This document shows positions 26,293 to 36,182 of a stretch of 41,776 nucleotides of DNA, piece by piece. The position numbers and the translations under genes were made by a program. The first letter of the stretch is position 1; each line of letters opens with the position of its first letter. Source of the stretch: Bacteroidota bacterium (GTDB taxonomy: Bacteria; Bacteroidota; JABWAT01); the NCBI GenBank assembly GCA_017303995.1, contig JAFLBE010000039.1, forward strand, positions 1 to 41,776. Reading direction: 5' to 3'. The notes beneath the pieces are model-generated. The model was given only the letters and a program-made list of their open reading frames with translations, was not told where the DNA came from and made no database searches.

Positions 26293-26490
26293 ATTTAATT
26301 TGTCCGTTTAGTTCTGTATTTTCAATTGAATCAGGTGATACAGAAGTTGCCAGTGTCTGGCTGAATACAAGTTTTATAACGAAAATAATTTAAAAATAAA
26401 CAGAAAGACAAGATACAAATTTCAATTTTCCTTTACAATCTGAATACCTGATATGTGTTATCGCCATCACCAAATATCCAAGGAGTCAAT
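26293..26490. other. Divergent intergenic region alaS / Yip1-like gene
   Basis: 198 bp of AT-rich sequence between divergent genes. On the minus strand a TTG, 20 bp, TATCTTGT arrangement (about 26412-26442) is a weak promoter candidate for alaS. On the plus strand only AAGGAG (26480-26485) before the Yip1-like ATG is clear. No open frame with recognisable content. Confidence 0.4.
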
Positions 26491-27201
26491 ATGAATGTGT
26501 TTGATCGGTTTACTGCTCTCTTTTCATCGCCATCAGAAGCCTTTGAAGGGCTTATTGAGAATCCACTGCCAACTTCCCAGATTATTATCTCAATTTCAAT
26601 TGCAGTTGTGGTGACAGCTTTGATGTCCTTTTGGATTTATTCCACACCAGAGGTCAGACGTGAAATTTTTGAAATGCAAAAAGATAAAATTGAACAAATG
26701 GTTGCGGACGGAAAAATGTCTCAAAGTCAGGCCGATCAGAGCCTTGCTCAAATGGAGTCATTCTCCGAAGGTTCTTTCGGAACAATTATAACCGTGGTTA
26801 CCGGCGTTATAATGGCTATTGGACTGTTTTTTATTATAGCTGTTTATTACCTGGTAATGGCAAAATTTTTTGGAACGTCCGAAAATTACACCTTTTCGAC
26901 AGCCCTGAGTACACTTGCTGTTTTAACGATATTTAGTTCTTTAATGTCTCTGGTTTCCAGTTCTCTGATCGTGATTGGCGGATCAATGAATACCAATTTG
27001 GGTCCGGTTTTATTACTCGACGAATTTAATTCAAAAGACATGGGGCATAAGTTAATTGCAGCTGCTGATCTTTTGATGTGGTTTTACCTATTTTTAATGA
27101 TGCTGGGATTTAAAATAACCTCCAAATCTTCATGGTTGGTTTCTGTTCTTATTATCCTTGTTCCATATTTACTGGTTAAAGCTTTTCAGCTTTTTATGTA
27201 A
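26491..27201 (+). CDS. Yip1-family integral membrane protein
   Basis: 236 residues from the ATG at 26491, chosen because AAGGAG ends 5 nt upstream; a GTG start at 26455 would add 12 residues without a ribosome site. The N-terminus VFDRFTALFSSPSEAFEGL is the usual start of bacterial Yip1 proteins. Five hydrophobic segments follow (about 32-52, 98-122, 137-163, 185-206, 213-234), with a charged loop EMQKDKIEQMVADGKMSQSQ between the first two. The function of bacterial Yip1 proteins is not established. Transcription ends at the terminator shared with icd. Confidence 0.8.
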   Translation: MNVFDRFTALFSSPSEAFEGLIENPLPTSQIIISISIAVVVTALMSFWIYSTPEVRREIFEMQKDKIEQMVADGKMSQSQADQSLAQMESFSEGSFGTIITVVTGVIMAIGLFFIIAVYYLVMAKFFGTSENYTFSTALSTLAVLTIFSSLMSLVSSSLIVIGGSMNTNLGPVLLLDEFNSKDMGHKLIAAADLLMWFYLFLMMLGFKITSKSSWLVSVLIILVPYLLVKAFQLFM

Positions 27202-27221
27202 ACTGAATATTCTGTAAAAAT

Positions 27222-27254
27222 AAAAAAGCCGGTCAAAAGCCGGCTTTTTTATTT
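27222..27254. terminator. Bidirectional terminator between the Yip1-like gene and icd
   Basis: AAAAAAGCCGG (27222-27232) pairs with CCGGCTTTTTT (27240-27250) over a 7-nt loop, with further T residues after it. It lies between convergent stop codons and can serve both genes. Confidence 0.88.
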
Positions 27255-27274
27255 TTACATTACTTGGATTAAGA

Positions 27275-28528
27275 TCAGAAAGCTTCAACGACTTTTTTTG
27301 CAAATTCAGAGCATTTTACTTCTTTGGCACCATCCATCAATCGGGCAAAGTCGTAGGTTACAGTTCTGTTTGTAATTGCCGTATTTAATCCCTTTAAAAT
27401 CAGATCAGCAGCTTCATTCCATCCAAGATGACGGAACATCATTTCTCCGGAAAGAATAACGGATGATGGATTCACTTTATCCTGACCGGCATATTTTGGT
27501 GCAGTTCCGTGGGTTGCTTCAAAAATAGCATGTCCGGTTGAGTAGTTGATGTTTGCACCGGGTGCAATTCCGATTCCACCAACCTGTGCAGCAAGAGCAT
27601 CAGAAATGTAATCACCGTTCAGATTCAAAGTTGCAATCACATCAAATTCTGCAGGGCGGGTCAGGATTTGCTGAAGGAAGTTGTCTGCAATGGCATCCTT
27701 AACCAGGATTTTTCCTGCAGGCGGATTTCCGTTGCATTCATCCCATGAAATAAGTTTATCAGAAAATTCTTCCTTGGCAAGTTCATAACCCCAATCACGG
27801 AAGGCACCTTCGGTAAACTTCATAATGTTGCCTTTATGAACCAACGTCACTGATGACCGGTTGTTCTCAATTGCATATTCAAAGGCAGCACGGATGAGAC
27901 GTTTTGAACCTTCAGCTGAAACAGGTTTGATACCGATTGACGATGATTCAGGGAAACGGATTTTATTAACTCCCATTTCTTTGGTCAGGAAGTCAATAAC
28001 ATTTTTAACTTCAGGTGTTCCGGCTTTCCATTCAATACCGGCGTAAATGTCTTCTGTGTTTTCACGGAAGATCACCATATTGATCAGTTCAGGATGTTTA
28101 ACGGGGGAGGGAACACCATCAAAATACATAACCGGACGAACACAAGCGTACAAATCAAGCATTTGTCTCAGGGCAACGTTGATGGATCTGATTCCACCAC
28201 CAACCGGGGTTGTCAAAGGTCCTTTGATTCCAATCAGAAATTCTCTGATTGCAACTAAAGTGTCTTCAGGTAACCAGGTATTGGGTCCGTAAACATCATT
28301 TGCTTTTTCGCCGGCATAAACTTCAAACCATTCGATTGATTTTTTACCGCCATAGGCTTTTTCTACAGCTTTATCCAATACAAATCTCGAGGCGTTCCAA
28401 ATGTCCGGACCAGTTCCATCTCCTTCAATAAAAGGAATGATCGGGCGGTCAGGAACCTGAACCTTTCCATCTGCAAAATAAATTTTTTCGCCAGTTTTGG
28501 GAGGAACAAGTTTGGTGTAAGCGCTCAT
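27275..28528 (-). CDS. icd: Isocitrate dehydrogenase, NADP-dependent
   Basis: 417 residues, E. coli type homodimeric enzyme of the TCA cycle converting isocitrate to 2-oxoglutarate. [14 protein letters not shown], the substrate-site [13 protein letters not shown] (Ser115, the residue phosphorylated by AceK in enterobacteria) and [16 protein letters not shown] are intact. The cofactor loop [15 protein letters not shown] has the Lys-Tyr pair that favours NADP. No aceK is nearby. The ATG overlaps the stop of the DUF1232 gene (ATGA), which suggests that it is translated at the end of a long minus-strand run, although an internal promoter is plausible. Confidence 0.97.
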   Translation of the reverse strand: MSAYTKLVPPKTGEKIYFADGKVQVPDRPIIPFIEGDGTGPDIWNASRFVLDKAVEKAYGGKKSIEWFEVYAGEKANDVYGPNTWLPEDTLVAIREFLIGIKGPLTTPVGGGIRSINVALRQMLDLYACVRPVMYFDGVPSPVKHPELINMVIFRENTEDIYAGIEWKAGTPEVKNVIDFLTKEMGVNKIRFPESSSIGIKPVSAEGSKRLIRAAFEYAIENNRSSVTLVHKGNIMKFTEGAFRDWGYELAKEEFSDKLISWDECNGNPPAGKILVKDAIADNFLQQILTRPAEFDVIATLNLNGDYISDALAAQVGGIGIAPGANINYSTGHAIFEATHGTAPKYAGQDKVNPSSVILSGEMMFRHLGWNEAADLILKGLNTAITNRTVTYDFARLMDGAKEVKCSEFAKKVVEAF

Positions 28529-28956
28529 GGATTGGTCTCCTGTTTGGTTTTAGTTTCGGGCTTTTCTATTGGTTTTTTACTTATTATATATTCTTTGTAG
28601 GCAGTGAGTTCATCAATCATGTAACTGGCAACCATTGAAAGAATGCCAATGTCATCCAGAAAACCCAGAATCGGTATGGTATCCGGAATGAAATCCAGAG
28701 GGGTGATGAAATAGAGTAATCCTGCCCCAATAATCAGTTTCTTTGCTTTAGATGTATTCGGGTCTTTAAAATAGAGAAACATCAGAAGAACTTTATCAGC
28801 CATTGCTGAATGACGGATCCGGTCAAAAACCGATGTGAATCGGTTGGAAATTTCCTTTTCAGCTTCAGGAGTTCCTGCCTGCTGATAATATTTTGACCGT
28901 TGAAGTTCTTCTAAACTTTCAATTTTTTTGGGTTCAGTCTCTTTGAGTTCAGTCAC
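28525..28956 (-). CDS. DUF1232 (YkvA-like) small membrane protein
   Basis: 143 residues from a GTG at 28956, which lies 4 nt after the stop of the fmdB-like gene; the frame is open further upstream but would overlap that gene. The core is the DUF1232 signature: [34 protein letters not shown] followed by [19 protein letters not shown], in which hydrophobic stretches flank the PxDxIPD motif. The tail is charged ([16 protein letters not shown]). Function unknown; members are small membrane-associated proteins. Overlaps icd by 4 bp. Confidence 0.82.
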   Translation of the reverse strand: MTELKETEPKKIESLEELQRSKYYQQAGTPEAEKEISNRFTSVFDRIRHSAMADKVLLMFLYFKDPNTSKAKKLIIGAGLLYFITPLDFIPDTIPILGFLDDIGILSMVASYMIDELTAYKEYIISKKPIEKPETKTKQETNP

Positions 28957-28960
28957 AATG

Positions 28961-29170
28961 TTAAGATTCAGATTTTGTTTGAGGGGTCGATGATTTTTTG
29001 TTGTCAGTGATGTAAAATCCAGATCCCTTGAAAACAAATCCGCCGCCTGAAATGAGCCGTTCCGATTCATGCCCGCATTCCAGGCAGGATAACACTGAGG
29101 GTTCATTCATTTTTTGAAGAACTTCAAAAATATGACCACATGATTTGCAACGATAATCATAGAGAGGCAT
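28961..29170 (-). CDS. FmdB-family zinc-ribbon regulatory protein
   Basis: 69 residues from the ATG at 29170, which gives the family start MPLYDYRCKSCGHIFEVLQ. Two CxxC pairs, CKSC and CLEC, form a zinc ribbon; the tail, SGGGFVFKGSGFYITD, is the typical C-terminus. FmdB-type proteins are small putative regulators of unknown mechanism. An upstream in-frame ATG at 29206 gives a non-family N-terminus and is rejected. The stop is followed after 4 nt by the DUF1232 gene. Confidence 0.9.
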   Translation of the reverse strand: MPLYDYRCKSCGHIFEVLQKMNEPSVLSCLECGHESERLISGGGFVFKGSGFYITDNKKSSTPQTKSES

Positions 29171-29230
29171 TGAACTTATTTCCTGAAAAATGGATTTTAA
29201 CCACAATTTATAACAAATTTTATGCCGCCA

Positions 29231-30421
29231 TTACTTGAGTGAAGCGAGAGCAGCTGAAAATTGATTCATTGCGTCTTCAAGAACATCCATTCCTGTTGCA
29301 TAACTTATTCTAAGTGAAAGCGGGGCACCAAATGCATCACCAGGAACTGCTGCAATCCTGAAATCACTAATCAGAATTTCGCAAAACTGGTTTATCGTCA
29401 AAATGGGATTTCCCATGTAAATTTTACCGATAATCTGGCTCAGATCGGGAAAAACGTAAAAGGCGCCACCGGGTTCTTTCAGATTGACGTAGGGCATTTT
29501 GGACATCGAGTCAAACACAAAACGACGGCGTTTTTCGAATTCTTTAAACATATAATTTAAAGGTTCAATACCTTTTGTAATTGCTTCTACGGCAGCTTTT
29601 TGGCTTACGGAACAAGCATTACTGGTCATTTGGGATTGAATTTTTGCAGCACCATCAATAATGGCCTTGTCTCCTGCCAGGTACCCGATCCGCCATCCGG
29701 TCATTGCAAAGGCTTTTGAAACTCCGTTTACAACAAATACCCAGGGTTTGAATTCCGATACAGAAGCCGGACAAAAGTGTTTGGTTCCATCAAAAATAAG
29801 ATGTTCATATATTTCATCTGAAAGAATATAAACGTTGTTTTCAACAGCCACTTTACAAAGTGCTTTAATCTCATCGGGAGTATATACGGTTCCAGTTGGA
29901 TTACTTGGAGAGTTCAGAATGAAAACTTTTGTTTTCGGTGTAATTGCAGATTTTAGCTGCTCTGGGCTGATTTTAAAATTGGTTTCCCATGTTGCTGGCA
30001 AGATGACAGGTTTTCCTTCAGCAAGTTTGACCATTTCAGGGTAGGAAACCCAATATGGTGCAGGAATGATAACTTCATCCCCTGGATTCAGGATAGCAAA
30101 AAAGAAGTTTGAAATTGAATGTTTTCCACCATTTGAAACGAGGATTTCTTCCGGTTTATAGTCAACACCATTTTCATCTTTAAATTTTTTTACAATAGCT
30201 TCTTTCAACTCTGGAATTCCATTATTGGGGGTATAATGGGTGAATCCTGAACGGATTGCCTCAAATGCTGCTTCCTGAATATGAGCAGGTGTATCGAAAT
30301 CGGGTTCACCCGCCGAAAGGCTAAGAACCTTGATTCCCTGACGTTTCAGAGCGCCGGCTTTTGCCGTGATGGCGAGCGTTTGTGATTCATGAATCTGGTT
30401 TAAACGGTTTGCAACCTGCAT
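29231..30421 (-). CDS. Pyridoxal-phosphate aminotransferase, aspartate type (class I)
   Basis: 396 residues, fold type I. Transfers the amino group between aspartate (or a related amino acid) and 2-oxoglutarate. Family landmarks are SLSAGEPDFDTPAHI, HYTPNNGIPELKEAI, ILNSPSNPTGTVY, LSDEIYEHLIFDG, the PLP lysine in NGVSKAFAMTGWRIGY and LRISYATGMDVL. It is of the Ib subgroup found in many bacteria and archaea; whether aromatic or Asp substrates are preferred cannot be determined. coaD ends 1 nt upstream of its start and fmdB begins 60 bp downstream. Confidence 0.93.
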   Translation of the reverse strand: MQVANRLNQIHESQTLAITAKAGALKRQGIKVLSLSAGEPDFDTPAHIQEAAFEAIRSGFTHYTPNNGIPELKEAIVKKFKDENGVDYKPEEILVSNGGKHSISNFFFAILNPGDEVIIPAPYWVSYPEMVKLAEGKPVILPATWETNFKISPEQLKSAITPKTKVFILNSPSNPTGTVYTPDEIKALCKVAVENNVYILSDEIYEHLIFDGTKHFCPASVSEFKPWVFVVNGVSKAFAMTGWRIGYLAGDKAIIDGAAKIQSQMTSNACSVSQKAAVEAITKGIEPLNYMFKEFEKRRRFVFDSMSKMPYVNLKEPGGAFYVFPDLSQIIGKIYMGNPILTINQFCEILISDFRIAAVPGDAFGAPLSLRISYATGMDVLEDAMNQFSAALASLK

Positions 30422-30422
30422 A

Positions 30423-30908
30423 TCAACTCCTGGAAAAATTATCTTGTAGACGTTTCAAAACTGAAGGGGGAACAAATTCAGAGACATTGGCACCCAATCG
30501 GGCGAGTTCACGGATAATCGTACTGTTCAAAAAAGTATACTTATCACTTGGCATTAAAAAGACGGTTGAGATTTCTGGTTCGATCTTTCGGTTCATCAGA
30601 GCCATCTGGAATTCATATTCAAAATCGCTGACTTGCCTCAAACCTCTTACAATCGAAATGGCCCCCTTATCACTTGCATACCTGATTAACAAACCATCTA
30701 TTGTATCAACAGAAACATTTGTCAGGTGCGTGGTTGCTTCACGAATCATTTCCTTGCGGGCTTCAACTGTAAATAAAGGCTGTTTTGAGCTATTTATTGC
30801 GAGGGTTACCACAACATGATCGAATATTTTACAGGCTCTTTCAAGAACATCAATGTGACCGTTGGTAATCGGGTCAAACGTGCCGGGATAAATTGCCAGC
30901 TTACTCAT
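30423..30908 (-). CDS. coaD: Phosphopantetheine adenylyltransferase
   Basis: 161 residues from the ATG at 30908, which gives MSKLAIYPGTFDPITNGHID with the nucleotidyltransferase motif TNGH. VRGLRQVSDFEYEFQMALMN and FLMPSDKYTFLNSTIIRELA complete the family pattern. It catalyses the fourth step of CoA synthesis. An open frame extends upstream to 31073, but it runs through rsmD and lacks family similarity. It overlaps the rsmD 3' end by 8 bp, the common rsmD-coaD pair. Confidence 0.96.
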   Translation of the reverse strand: MSKLAIYPGTFDPITNGHIDVLERACKIFDHVVVTLAINSSKQPLFTVEARKEMIREATTHLTNVSVDTIDGLLIRYASDKGAISIVRGLRQVSDFEYEFQMALMNRKIEPEISTVFLMPSDKYTFLNSTIIRELARLGANVSEFVPPSVLKRLQDNFSRS

Positions 30909-31461
30909 TGGAACCCTTTCCTGAAAGGTTAAATAAGCAGATTCGTGTTTTTCCGTATTTTCTGTCCACCATGGGCTCGTACCCCGTTGGTGCTGAAAAG
31001 GTTGAAGAGGCTTCAAATGCAAAAATTGCTTTTGAAAAATGTGTGTTTTTGCTGAGTGCGGTAAAAAGTGCAATAAAGTCTGGCCATTGATAGGGCGGAT
31101 CAGCTAAAATCAAGTCAACATCGGAACCGCGATAGGATTCTGCCCAGTTTAAAGCATCGGCTTTAATGGCTCTGAATGATTCCGTATTAACTTGAAATCT
31201 GGCCAAATTCTCGGAAATGGTTTTAAGGGATGCCGGATGAAGGTCAACAAAATGAACAAACCGGGATCCCCGGCTCAAACATTCAAGTCCAAAAGCACCT
31301 GAACCGCAAAACAGGTCTGCAATCACAGTATCCTGAAAAGAAAGATGATTTTGTAAAAGATTAAAAAGATTTTCTTTAACCCTGTCAGAAGTTGGTCTGA
31401 CATGATCCCCTGGGGGGCATTGAATCTGACGGCCACGGAACCGTCCGGAAATAATTCTCAT
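30901..31461 (-). CDS. rsmD: 16S rRNA (guanine-966-N2)-methyltransferase
   Basis: 186 residues. The start MRIISGRFRGRQI and RPTSDRVKENLFNLL are diagnostic, followed by the SAM motif VIADLFCGSGAFGLECLSRG and the catalytic DPPY in LILADPPYQWPDF. Modifies G966 of 16S rRNA during 30S assembly. Pairs with coaD as in many bacteria. A 27-bp gap separates it from the Roadblock-like gene upstream. Confidence 0.95.
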   Translation of the reverse strand: MRIISGRFRGRQIQCPPGDHVRPTSDRVKENLFNLLQNHLSFQDTVIADLFCGSGAFGLECLSRGSRFVHFVDLHPASLKTISENLARFQVNTESFRAIKADALNWAESYRGSDVDLILADPPYQWPDFIALFTALSKNTHFSKAIFAFEASSTFSAPTGYEPMVDRKYGKTRICLFNLSGKGSNE

Positions 31462-31488
31462 GGACCGGTTCCCCTTAAAGCCGGAAAG

Positions 31489-32010
31489 TTACTTTTTCGG
31501 ATCTTTTTGATTCATAGTTTTATCGAATTGTTCATCGAGTAAACTAGAAAAGTTGTCATCAAAAATATCAGAAATATCAACCATCATGGATTCTGCCTGG
31601 ATAATTTGCTTGAGTGATTCTTTTGCCTTTTTGGCATAGATTCTCACAGTACCCGGGGGAATGGTTGTTTTAAAAATGATTTCCAGAATGTACCGGTCGT
31701 CAATACTCATCAAATAGATTGAGCGCTCTTCACCTTCGTGAAACAGAACTTCAAAACTGGCTTTTTCGCCAATCAGACGGGCCATTTCACTGGTTGCGGT
31801 AAAATTCGATGCAGCCAGAACAGAAAAAACTTCCAGATCACGGTCAAGCAGACCGCCAATCTTTGTAAGGAGCTGACCGGTCATGTCTCCAAGGAGAATA
31901 GCAGTGGCAGCTGTTTTTGTAAACAGGTCTTTCAGAACATTCGTAGCCAGGTCCATTTGGTTTTCACTGAGATAAACCTGTCTGAAATCTTCATTGCCGG
32001 ATTTAGCCAT
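31489..32010 (-). CDS. Roadblock/LC7-like protein with C-terminal extension
   Basis: 173 residues. The body (about 20-135) has the alternating beta-strand and helix pattern of the Roadblock/longin-like fold: TAATAILLGDMTGQLLTKIG, SVLAASNFTATSEMARLIG, FEVLFHEGEERSIYLMSIDD and YILEIIFKTTIPPGTVRI. This resembles the LC7 strand signature, but it is more diverged than the neighbouring gene. The last 40 residues form an acidic tail (MVDISDIFDDNFSSLLDEQF). Such proteins regulate or scaffold small Ras-like GTPases (MglA type). AAGGAA precedes the ATG. It is downstream of a classic Roadblock gene and may act with it. Confidence 0.65.
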   Translation of the reverse strand: MAKSGNEDFRQVYLSENQMDLATNVLKDLFTKTAATAILLGDMTGQLLTKIGGLLDRDLEVFSVLAASNFTATSEMARLIGEKASFEVLFHEGEERSIYLMSIDDRYILEIIFKTTIPPGTVRIYAKKAKESLKQIIQAESMMVDISDIFDDNFSSLLDEQFDKTMNQKDPKK

Positions 32011-32080
32011 GGGTTTCCTTATTTAAAAATTGAAAGGAAATTAATGGTTTATAGGGAAAAAGTCTACTGTAAAATGACTT

Positions 32081-32440
32081 TCATTGCAAAATTTTTGCGA
32101 TTTGATCACCAAACTTGTTCAATTGATATCTGACATTGCCAACAAGAGCCTTGTCAGACGCAACAATCGCAAGAATAGTACCCCCTTCATTGATTACCTT
32201 AGAAAGCAAAATACCGTTATCATATTCAATCATGGATTGATGCAATGCCCCGACGGAAAGGTCTTTTCCCATTTCAGCGGTTGTTCTGATACCACCTGAA
32301 ATAATGCCACCCACAGCTTCAGTATCCAGATCTGTGTTTGCCATTGATTCAATTACAAATCCGTCTTTGCCAATAACCACTGCAGCAAGTATTCCATCAA
32401 TGGAAGTCAGATTGCTAAGAAAAGGTTTGATGGATTCCAT
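32081..32440 (-). CDS. Roadblock/LC7 domain protein (MglB-like)
   Basis: 119 residues, a single Roadblock/LC7 domain: LSNLTSIDGILAAVVIGKDG, FVIESMANTDLDTEAVGGI, ALHQSMIEYDNGILLSKVIN and EGGTILAIVASDKALVGNVR. The closest known bacterial role is that of MglB, which activates and positions the polarity GTPase MglA; other Roadblock proteins have separate targets. GGAG lies just upstream of the ATG. It begins a minus-strand run and is divergent from the MCP across a 401-bp spacer. No mglA-like GTPase is visible in the window. Confidence 0.85.
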   Translation of the reverse strand: MESIKPFLSNLTSIDGILAAVVIGKDGFVIESMANTDLDTEAVGGIISGGIRTTAEMGKDLSVGALHQSMIEYDNGILLSKVINEGGTILAIVASDKALVGNVRYQLNKFGDQIAKILQ

Positions 32441-32841
32441 AATGACTCCGGGCTAAATACAATTCAAACTACTTTGATCTAACATAATTTATCCCATAAA
32501 AATAGGTTCGATCTCAGTTAAATACAAAATAAGAGTCTAAAAGTTTTGAGTTATTAATGGATATTTGTTCCTATAATCAATGAAATCCTGTTTTTAAGTA
32601 ACCAAACTGGAAAAAATATTTTCATTCACCTGATCGGGAAATAAGGAACAAAATCTTCAGATTTGAAAAATATTGATAAAAATGCAGGTATATTTTGTCT
32701 AAACCCCTTTAAAATTAAATATTTTCTTGACAATAATGAATTGATTTTAGTAACTTAAATTCTGAATAAGCCTGAACGAAAAAAGGCGTTTTTTTGATAA
32801 TTTAAGTTTTTCGATACACTTTTTAATGATAGGAGTCAACA
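32441..32841. other. Divergent intergenic region, Roadblock gene / MCP
   Basis: 401 bp, very AT-rich, no recognisable coding frame. A TTGACA at 32726-32731 with TAACTTAA 21 bp after its TTG is the best promoter candidate for the MCP. A short G/C stem (GCCT 32770-32773 with AGGC 32784-32787, or AACG/CGTT) followed by seven T may be a weak terminator or attenuator at 32770-32795. AGGAG at 32831-32835 precedes the MCP start. No large inverted repeat was seen. Confidence 0.4.
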
Positions 32842-35355
32842 ATGGCGGGGACCTTCTTTGATAGCGGGATGTTTGCCACTAATACCGTACGTGGAAAACT
32901 GATCCGGAACTTTGCTCTGGTAGTTGCCATCCCGGTAGGTATTATTGCCGTAGTTCTTCTTTTAACAATTATTTTTATTACTTCCAATCAGGCCGATGAT
33001 TCTGCTGCCCAGCAGTTGTTAAGTGCAAAGGCAGCTATGGAAGAACAGGGTAAAATTCTTACAAAGACGATTTCCACCCTGAATAATGATATTTATTCAA
33101 GAGTTTCAAACACAATCGGGTCATCAGAGTTTGTTGCTTTGATGTCGAAATACAACCGGTCGCCGAATATTCCTGAAAAAGATGCTACCCGGGAGGATTT
33201 GAATAGTGTTGCATTTGACAACATTGTTTCTTACGAACTCAGCTTTTTTACTATTCTTGATAACCGTGGTCGTGTAGTCACCCGTGCTACTGACCCGGCA
33301 GCTTATGGTGATGATGTTTTTAACCGGGATTATTCCGGCCAGAAATCAGTGAGCCCGATTAACCAGTTTGTAGACGCCGCCTCGAAAACCCTAACGAACC
33401 GTACCGGACTCATGATGATCCCGGAAGAAATTCTGAAAAAGGAATTGCTGATTCAGGCAAATCTACCTATGAATGTTCAGGGTTTCCGTCCTGCTGAACA
33501 ACATCTCAGTGATCTTGCTTCTTTTGATGTCGTCAACGAAAAGGGTGAGAAGACCAAGGTTTATGTGGGTGTTGGCGCTGTGGTTGTTCTTCCGATCGTA
33601 GACCGGCTGCAAAATGTTCTTGGAGTTGTCGTCAGTGGTAAAATTCTCGCCCGAAACAATAATTTTCTAACCCAGAATTTTCACTCTATTGTAGAACAAA
33701 ATCGTGCAGCTGCAAGTATTGTGGCAAACGGAGTCCGGATTGCTTCAACAGAATCTGTTTCCTTTGGTGATAATATTAATCAGATTGCACTTGGTATCCC
33801 GGTAAATGCAGAATTCCTGACACAGGCAGATTCAGTTGGGTCAGTTGTTTTAACTGAAGTCAATACCGGTGCAACCGAAAAAGCCTACATGCAGGTATCG
33901 GCTTTAACCACCTCTCTTTCCTTCAAAAAGGATGATCCCGTCCTGGCTTACGGAATCATTTCTACGCCTTATGCGACTTATGGAACAGTAATTGAAGAGC
34001 TTCAGGATTCGGCAAGTACCCTGTTCTGGATTTCGGTTTTTATCTTAATCGTGTCAATTGCTCTTGGTTTTGTTGGTGCTATTTATTTTGCCAGAAATTT
34101 ATCAGGTTCTCTTACAACAACGGTTGATAACCTTCTGGTTACCATGGATCGGGTAGCACACGGAGATTTTAATGCGCGAACCAATATTCACACCGGTGAT
34201 GAATTTGAAGAACTGGGATCAAGATTCGACGAGATGATCAGGCGTCTTTCAGCTCTGATTGAAACGGAAGCCGAGCGGGATTCGATGCAAAAGCAGTTAA
34301 CTAACTTGCTTGTGGTTGTATCCAACTCAGCAGAGGGTGATTTTACCCAGCGAGCTACTGTAACTGAAGGTGCTCTTGGTGCGCTTGCAGATTCATTTAA
34401 CCTCATGGTTGATGACCTTGGCCGCCTTATCCGTGAAGTTCAGTCAGTGACCCGTCAGGTATCTGAATCAGCCAAAGAAATTCTTGCTTCAACGGAAGAA
34501 ATGGCGCATGGTGCTGAAGAACAGTCCATTCAGGTAACGAACGCATCAGCAGCCGTAGAAGAAATGGCAGCATCTATCCGGCAGGTGGCAAACAACGCTG
34601 ACTCCGCCGCAGAAGCTGCATCGAAAGCAGCTGAAGTAGCTCAATCAGGCGGTAACATCGTACTTGAAACGATTGAAGGTATGAGAAGAATCCGGTCTAC
34701 AGTACAGGATTCAGCCCAAAAAATTAAATCACTTGGTGAGTCTTCAAACGAAATCGGTAAGATCGTACAGGTAATTGACGAAATCGCCAGTCAGACGAAC
34801 CTTCTTGCTCTTAATGCAACAATCGAAGCTGCACGGGCCGGTGACGCCGGACGGGGTTTTGCCGTGGTAGCTGATCAGGTTCGTGAACTTGCTGAACGTT
34901 CTGCAAAAGCAACGAATGATATTTCTCAGCTGGTGCAAACCATTCAGGCTGAAACCCAGGAAGCTGTACATGCCATGGAAAAAGGTACCGCGGAAGTGGA
35001 AAAAGGTACCAGACTTGCGGATGAGGCCGCCCGGGCTCTTGAGCAGATCCGATCAGTGGTTCAGCAGTCAACAGAACTTATTCAGGAAATCTCCCTTGCA
35101 GCTAAGCAGCAGGATATTGCATCAGCCGGCGTAGTAATGGCGATGAACGAAGTGTCACAGATTGCGAAGCAGTCTCTGATCGGATCCCGTCAATCTGCTG
35201 CATCAGCTACAGATCTTGTGGAAATCACGAAACGTCTGTCACAGTCAGTAGCAAGATTTAAACTGCCGGGTGGTGGTGAACTTCTTGAAACCGGAGCAGG
35301 TGCTCAGTTCTTTAGTGATTACGGCAGCGGGGAAATGAAAATTACCTCAAATTGA
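32842..35355 (+). CDS. Methyl-accepting chemotaxis protein, HAMP pair, PilJ-like
   Basis: 837 residues. TM1 at about 19-47, a large extracytoplasmic sensor of about 345 residues (Cache-like by length and pattern), TM2 at about 393-416, a HAMP at about 417-470 ([20 protein letters not shown]) and a second HAMP-like unit at about 488-530 ([20 protein letters not shown]), similar to the RATVTED repeats in PilJ-class receptors. The signalling domain (545-837) has the hairpin tip [20 protein letters not shown] followed by [20 protein letters not shown] (about 640-680). A GEM-type methylation region precedes it. Signals through CheW and CheA to control a motor, probably a type IV pilus or gliding apparatus. 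Followed 11 bp later by cheR. Confidence 0.93.
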   Translation: MAGTFFDSGMFATNTVRGKLIRNFALVVAIPVGIIAVVLLLTIIFITSNQADDSAAQQLLSAKAAMEEQGKILTKTISTLNNDIYSRVSNTIGSSEFVALMSKYNRSPNIPEKDATREDLNSVAFDNIVSYELSFFTILDNRGRVVTRATDPAAYGDDVFNRDYSGQKSVSPINQFVDAASKTLTNRTGLMMIPEEILKKELLIQANLPMNVQGFRPAEQHLSDLASFDVVNEKGEKTKVYVGVGAVVVLPIVDRLQNVLGVVVSGKILARNNNFLTQNFHSIVEQNRAAASIVANGVRIASTESVSFGDNINQIALGIPVNAEFLTQADSVGSVVLTEVNTGATEKAYMQVSALTTSLSFKKDDPVLAYGIISTPYATYGTVIEELQDSASTLFWISVFILIVSIALGFVGAIYFARNLSGSLTTTVDNLLVTMDRVAHGDFNARTNIHTGDEFEELGSRFDEMIRRLSALIETEAERDSMQKQLTNLLVVVSNSAEGDFTQRATVTEGALGALADSFNLMVDDLGRLIREVQSVTRQVSESAKEILASTEEMAHGAEEQSIQVTNASAAVEEMAASIRQVANNADSAAEAASKAAEVAQSGGNIVLETIEGMRRIRSTVQDSAQKIKSLGESSNEIGKIVQVIDEIASQTNLLALNATIEAARAGDAGRGFAVVADQVRELAERSAKATNDISQLVQTIQAETQEAVHAMEKGTAEVEKGTRLADEAARALEQIRSVVQQSTELIQEISLAAKQQDIASAGVVMAMNEVSQIAKQSLIGSRQSAASATDLVEITKRLSQSVARFKLPGGGELLETGAGAQFFSDYGSGEMKITSN

Positions 35356-35366
35356 GCATTTAATCT

Positions 35367-36179
35367 GTGACTGATGTTCAGCTTCTGAACAAATTATATT
35401 TTTACGTTAATCTTAAAACCGGACTGGTTCTTACAAAAAACCAGTTCGGAAATTTGAAAATCCGTCTGACCCGTCTTTTGACAGATCAGGCTGTGAATAT
35501 GGAAAATCTGGATTCAGTTCTTGATGGTAATCCGGCTTTGTTTGAATCACTTCTTGAAGAAATTTTGATCAACGAATCATATTTTTTCAGAAATGAAGAT
35601 CATTTCAGGGTACTCAGGGATATTATTTTTCCGGTCATTATTGACAAAAACCATTTTCAGAAGGATAAAAGAATTCGTGCTTTAAGTGTAGGGTGCAGCA
35701 CCGGCCAGGAGCCACTTTCCATCCTGATTGCCTTTGCTGAATCCAATCACACACGGGATAAGATTGATTTTCATATCGATGCAATTGACCTTTCAAGGAA
35801 GGCAATTTTAACTGCACTTTCAGCGGAATATACAAAAATCCAATGCAGGGGGCTTTCTCCGGAACTAAAGGAAAAATATTTTTTTAGAACAAAGGGAGAC
35901 AAACTAAAGCCAACCGCCACCTTTCTTGATAATATTTCCTACTTCCATGGAAATATTCTGAGTCATGAGTTATATGAAGGCTGCTACGATATCATTTTTG
36001 CACGAAATACTTTGATTTATTTCGATGATGTAAACTCTGAACGGGTTAAGCAAAAACTGATCAGAGCAATGAAACCAGGAGGCTATCTTTTCCTTGGCGA
36101 ATCAGAAATCGGATGGGGGCTTGGAGAAAAGGTTCAGTCAATGAAATTCAATCAGTCAATTATATACAGAAAACGGTAA
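35367..36179 (+). CDS. cheR: Chemotaxis protein methyltransferase CheR
   Basis: 270 residues starting at GTG (CTGTGACTGAT). CheR transfers methyl groups from SAM to MCP glutamates for adaptation. The N-terminal helical domain is followed by the conserved INESYFFRNEDHF and the SAM motif LSVGCSTGQEPLSI; HIDAIDLSRKAI and IIFARNTLIYFDDVNS match the substrate and SAM pocket; PGGYLFLGESE ends the fold. Length is normal. The stop lies 3 nt before the Hpt gene. Confidence 0.95.
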   Translation: MTDVQLLNKLYFYVNLKTGLVLTKNQFGNLKIRLTRLLTDQAVNMENLDSVLDGNPALFESLLEEILINESYFFRNEDHFRVLRDIIFPVIIDKNHFQKDKRIRALSVGCSTGQEPLSILIAFAESNHTRDKIDFHIDAIDLSRKAILTALSAEYTKIQCRGLSPELKEKYFFRTKGDKLKPTATFLDNISYFHGNILSHELYEGCYDIIFARNTLIYFDDVNSERVKQKLIRAMKPGGYLFLGESEIGWGLGEKVQSMKFNQSIIYRKR

Positions 36180-36182
36180 ATT

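Noticed and set aside
30909-31073. N-terminal extension of coaD
   Set aside because: It runs through rsmD in another frame and does not match CoaD, whose family start is at 30908.
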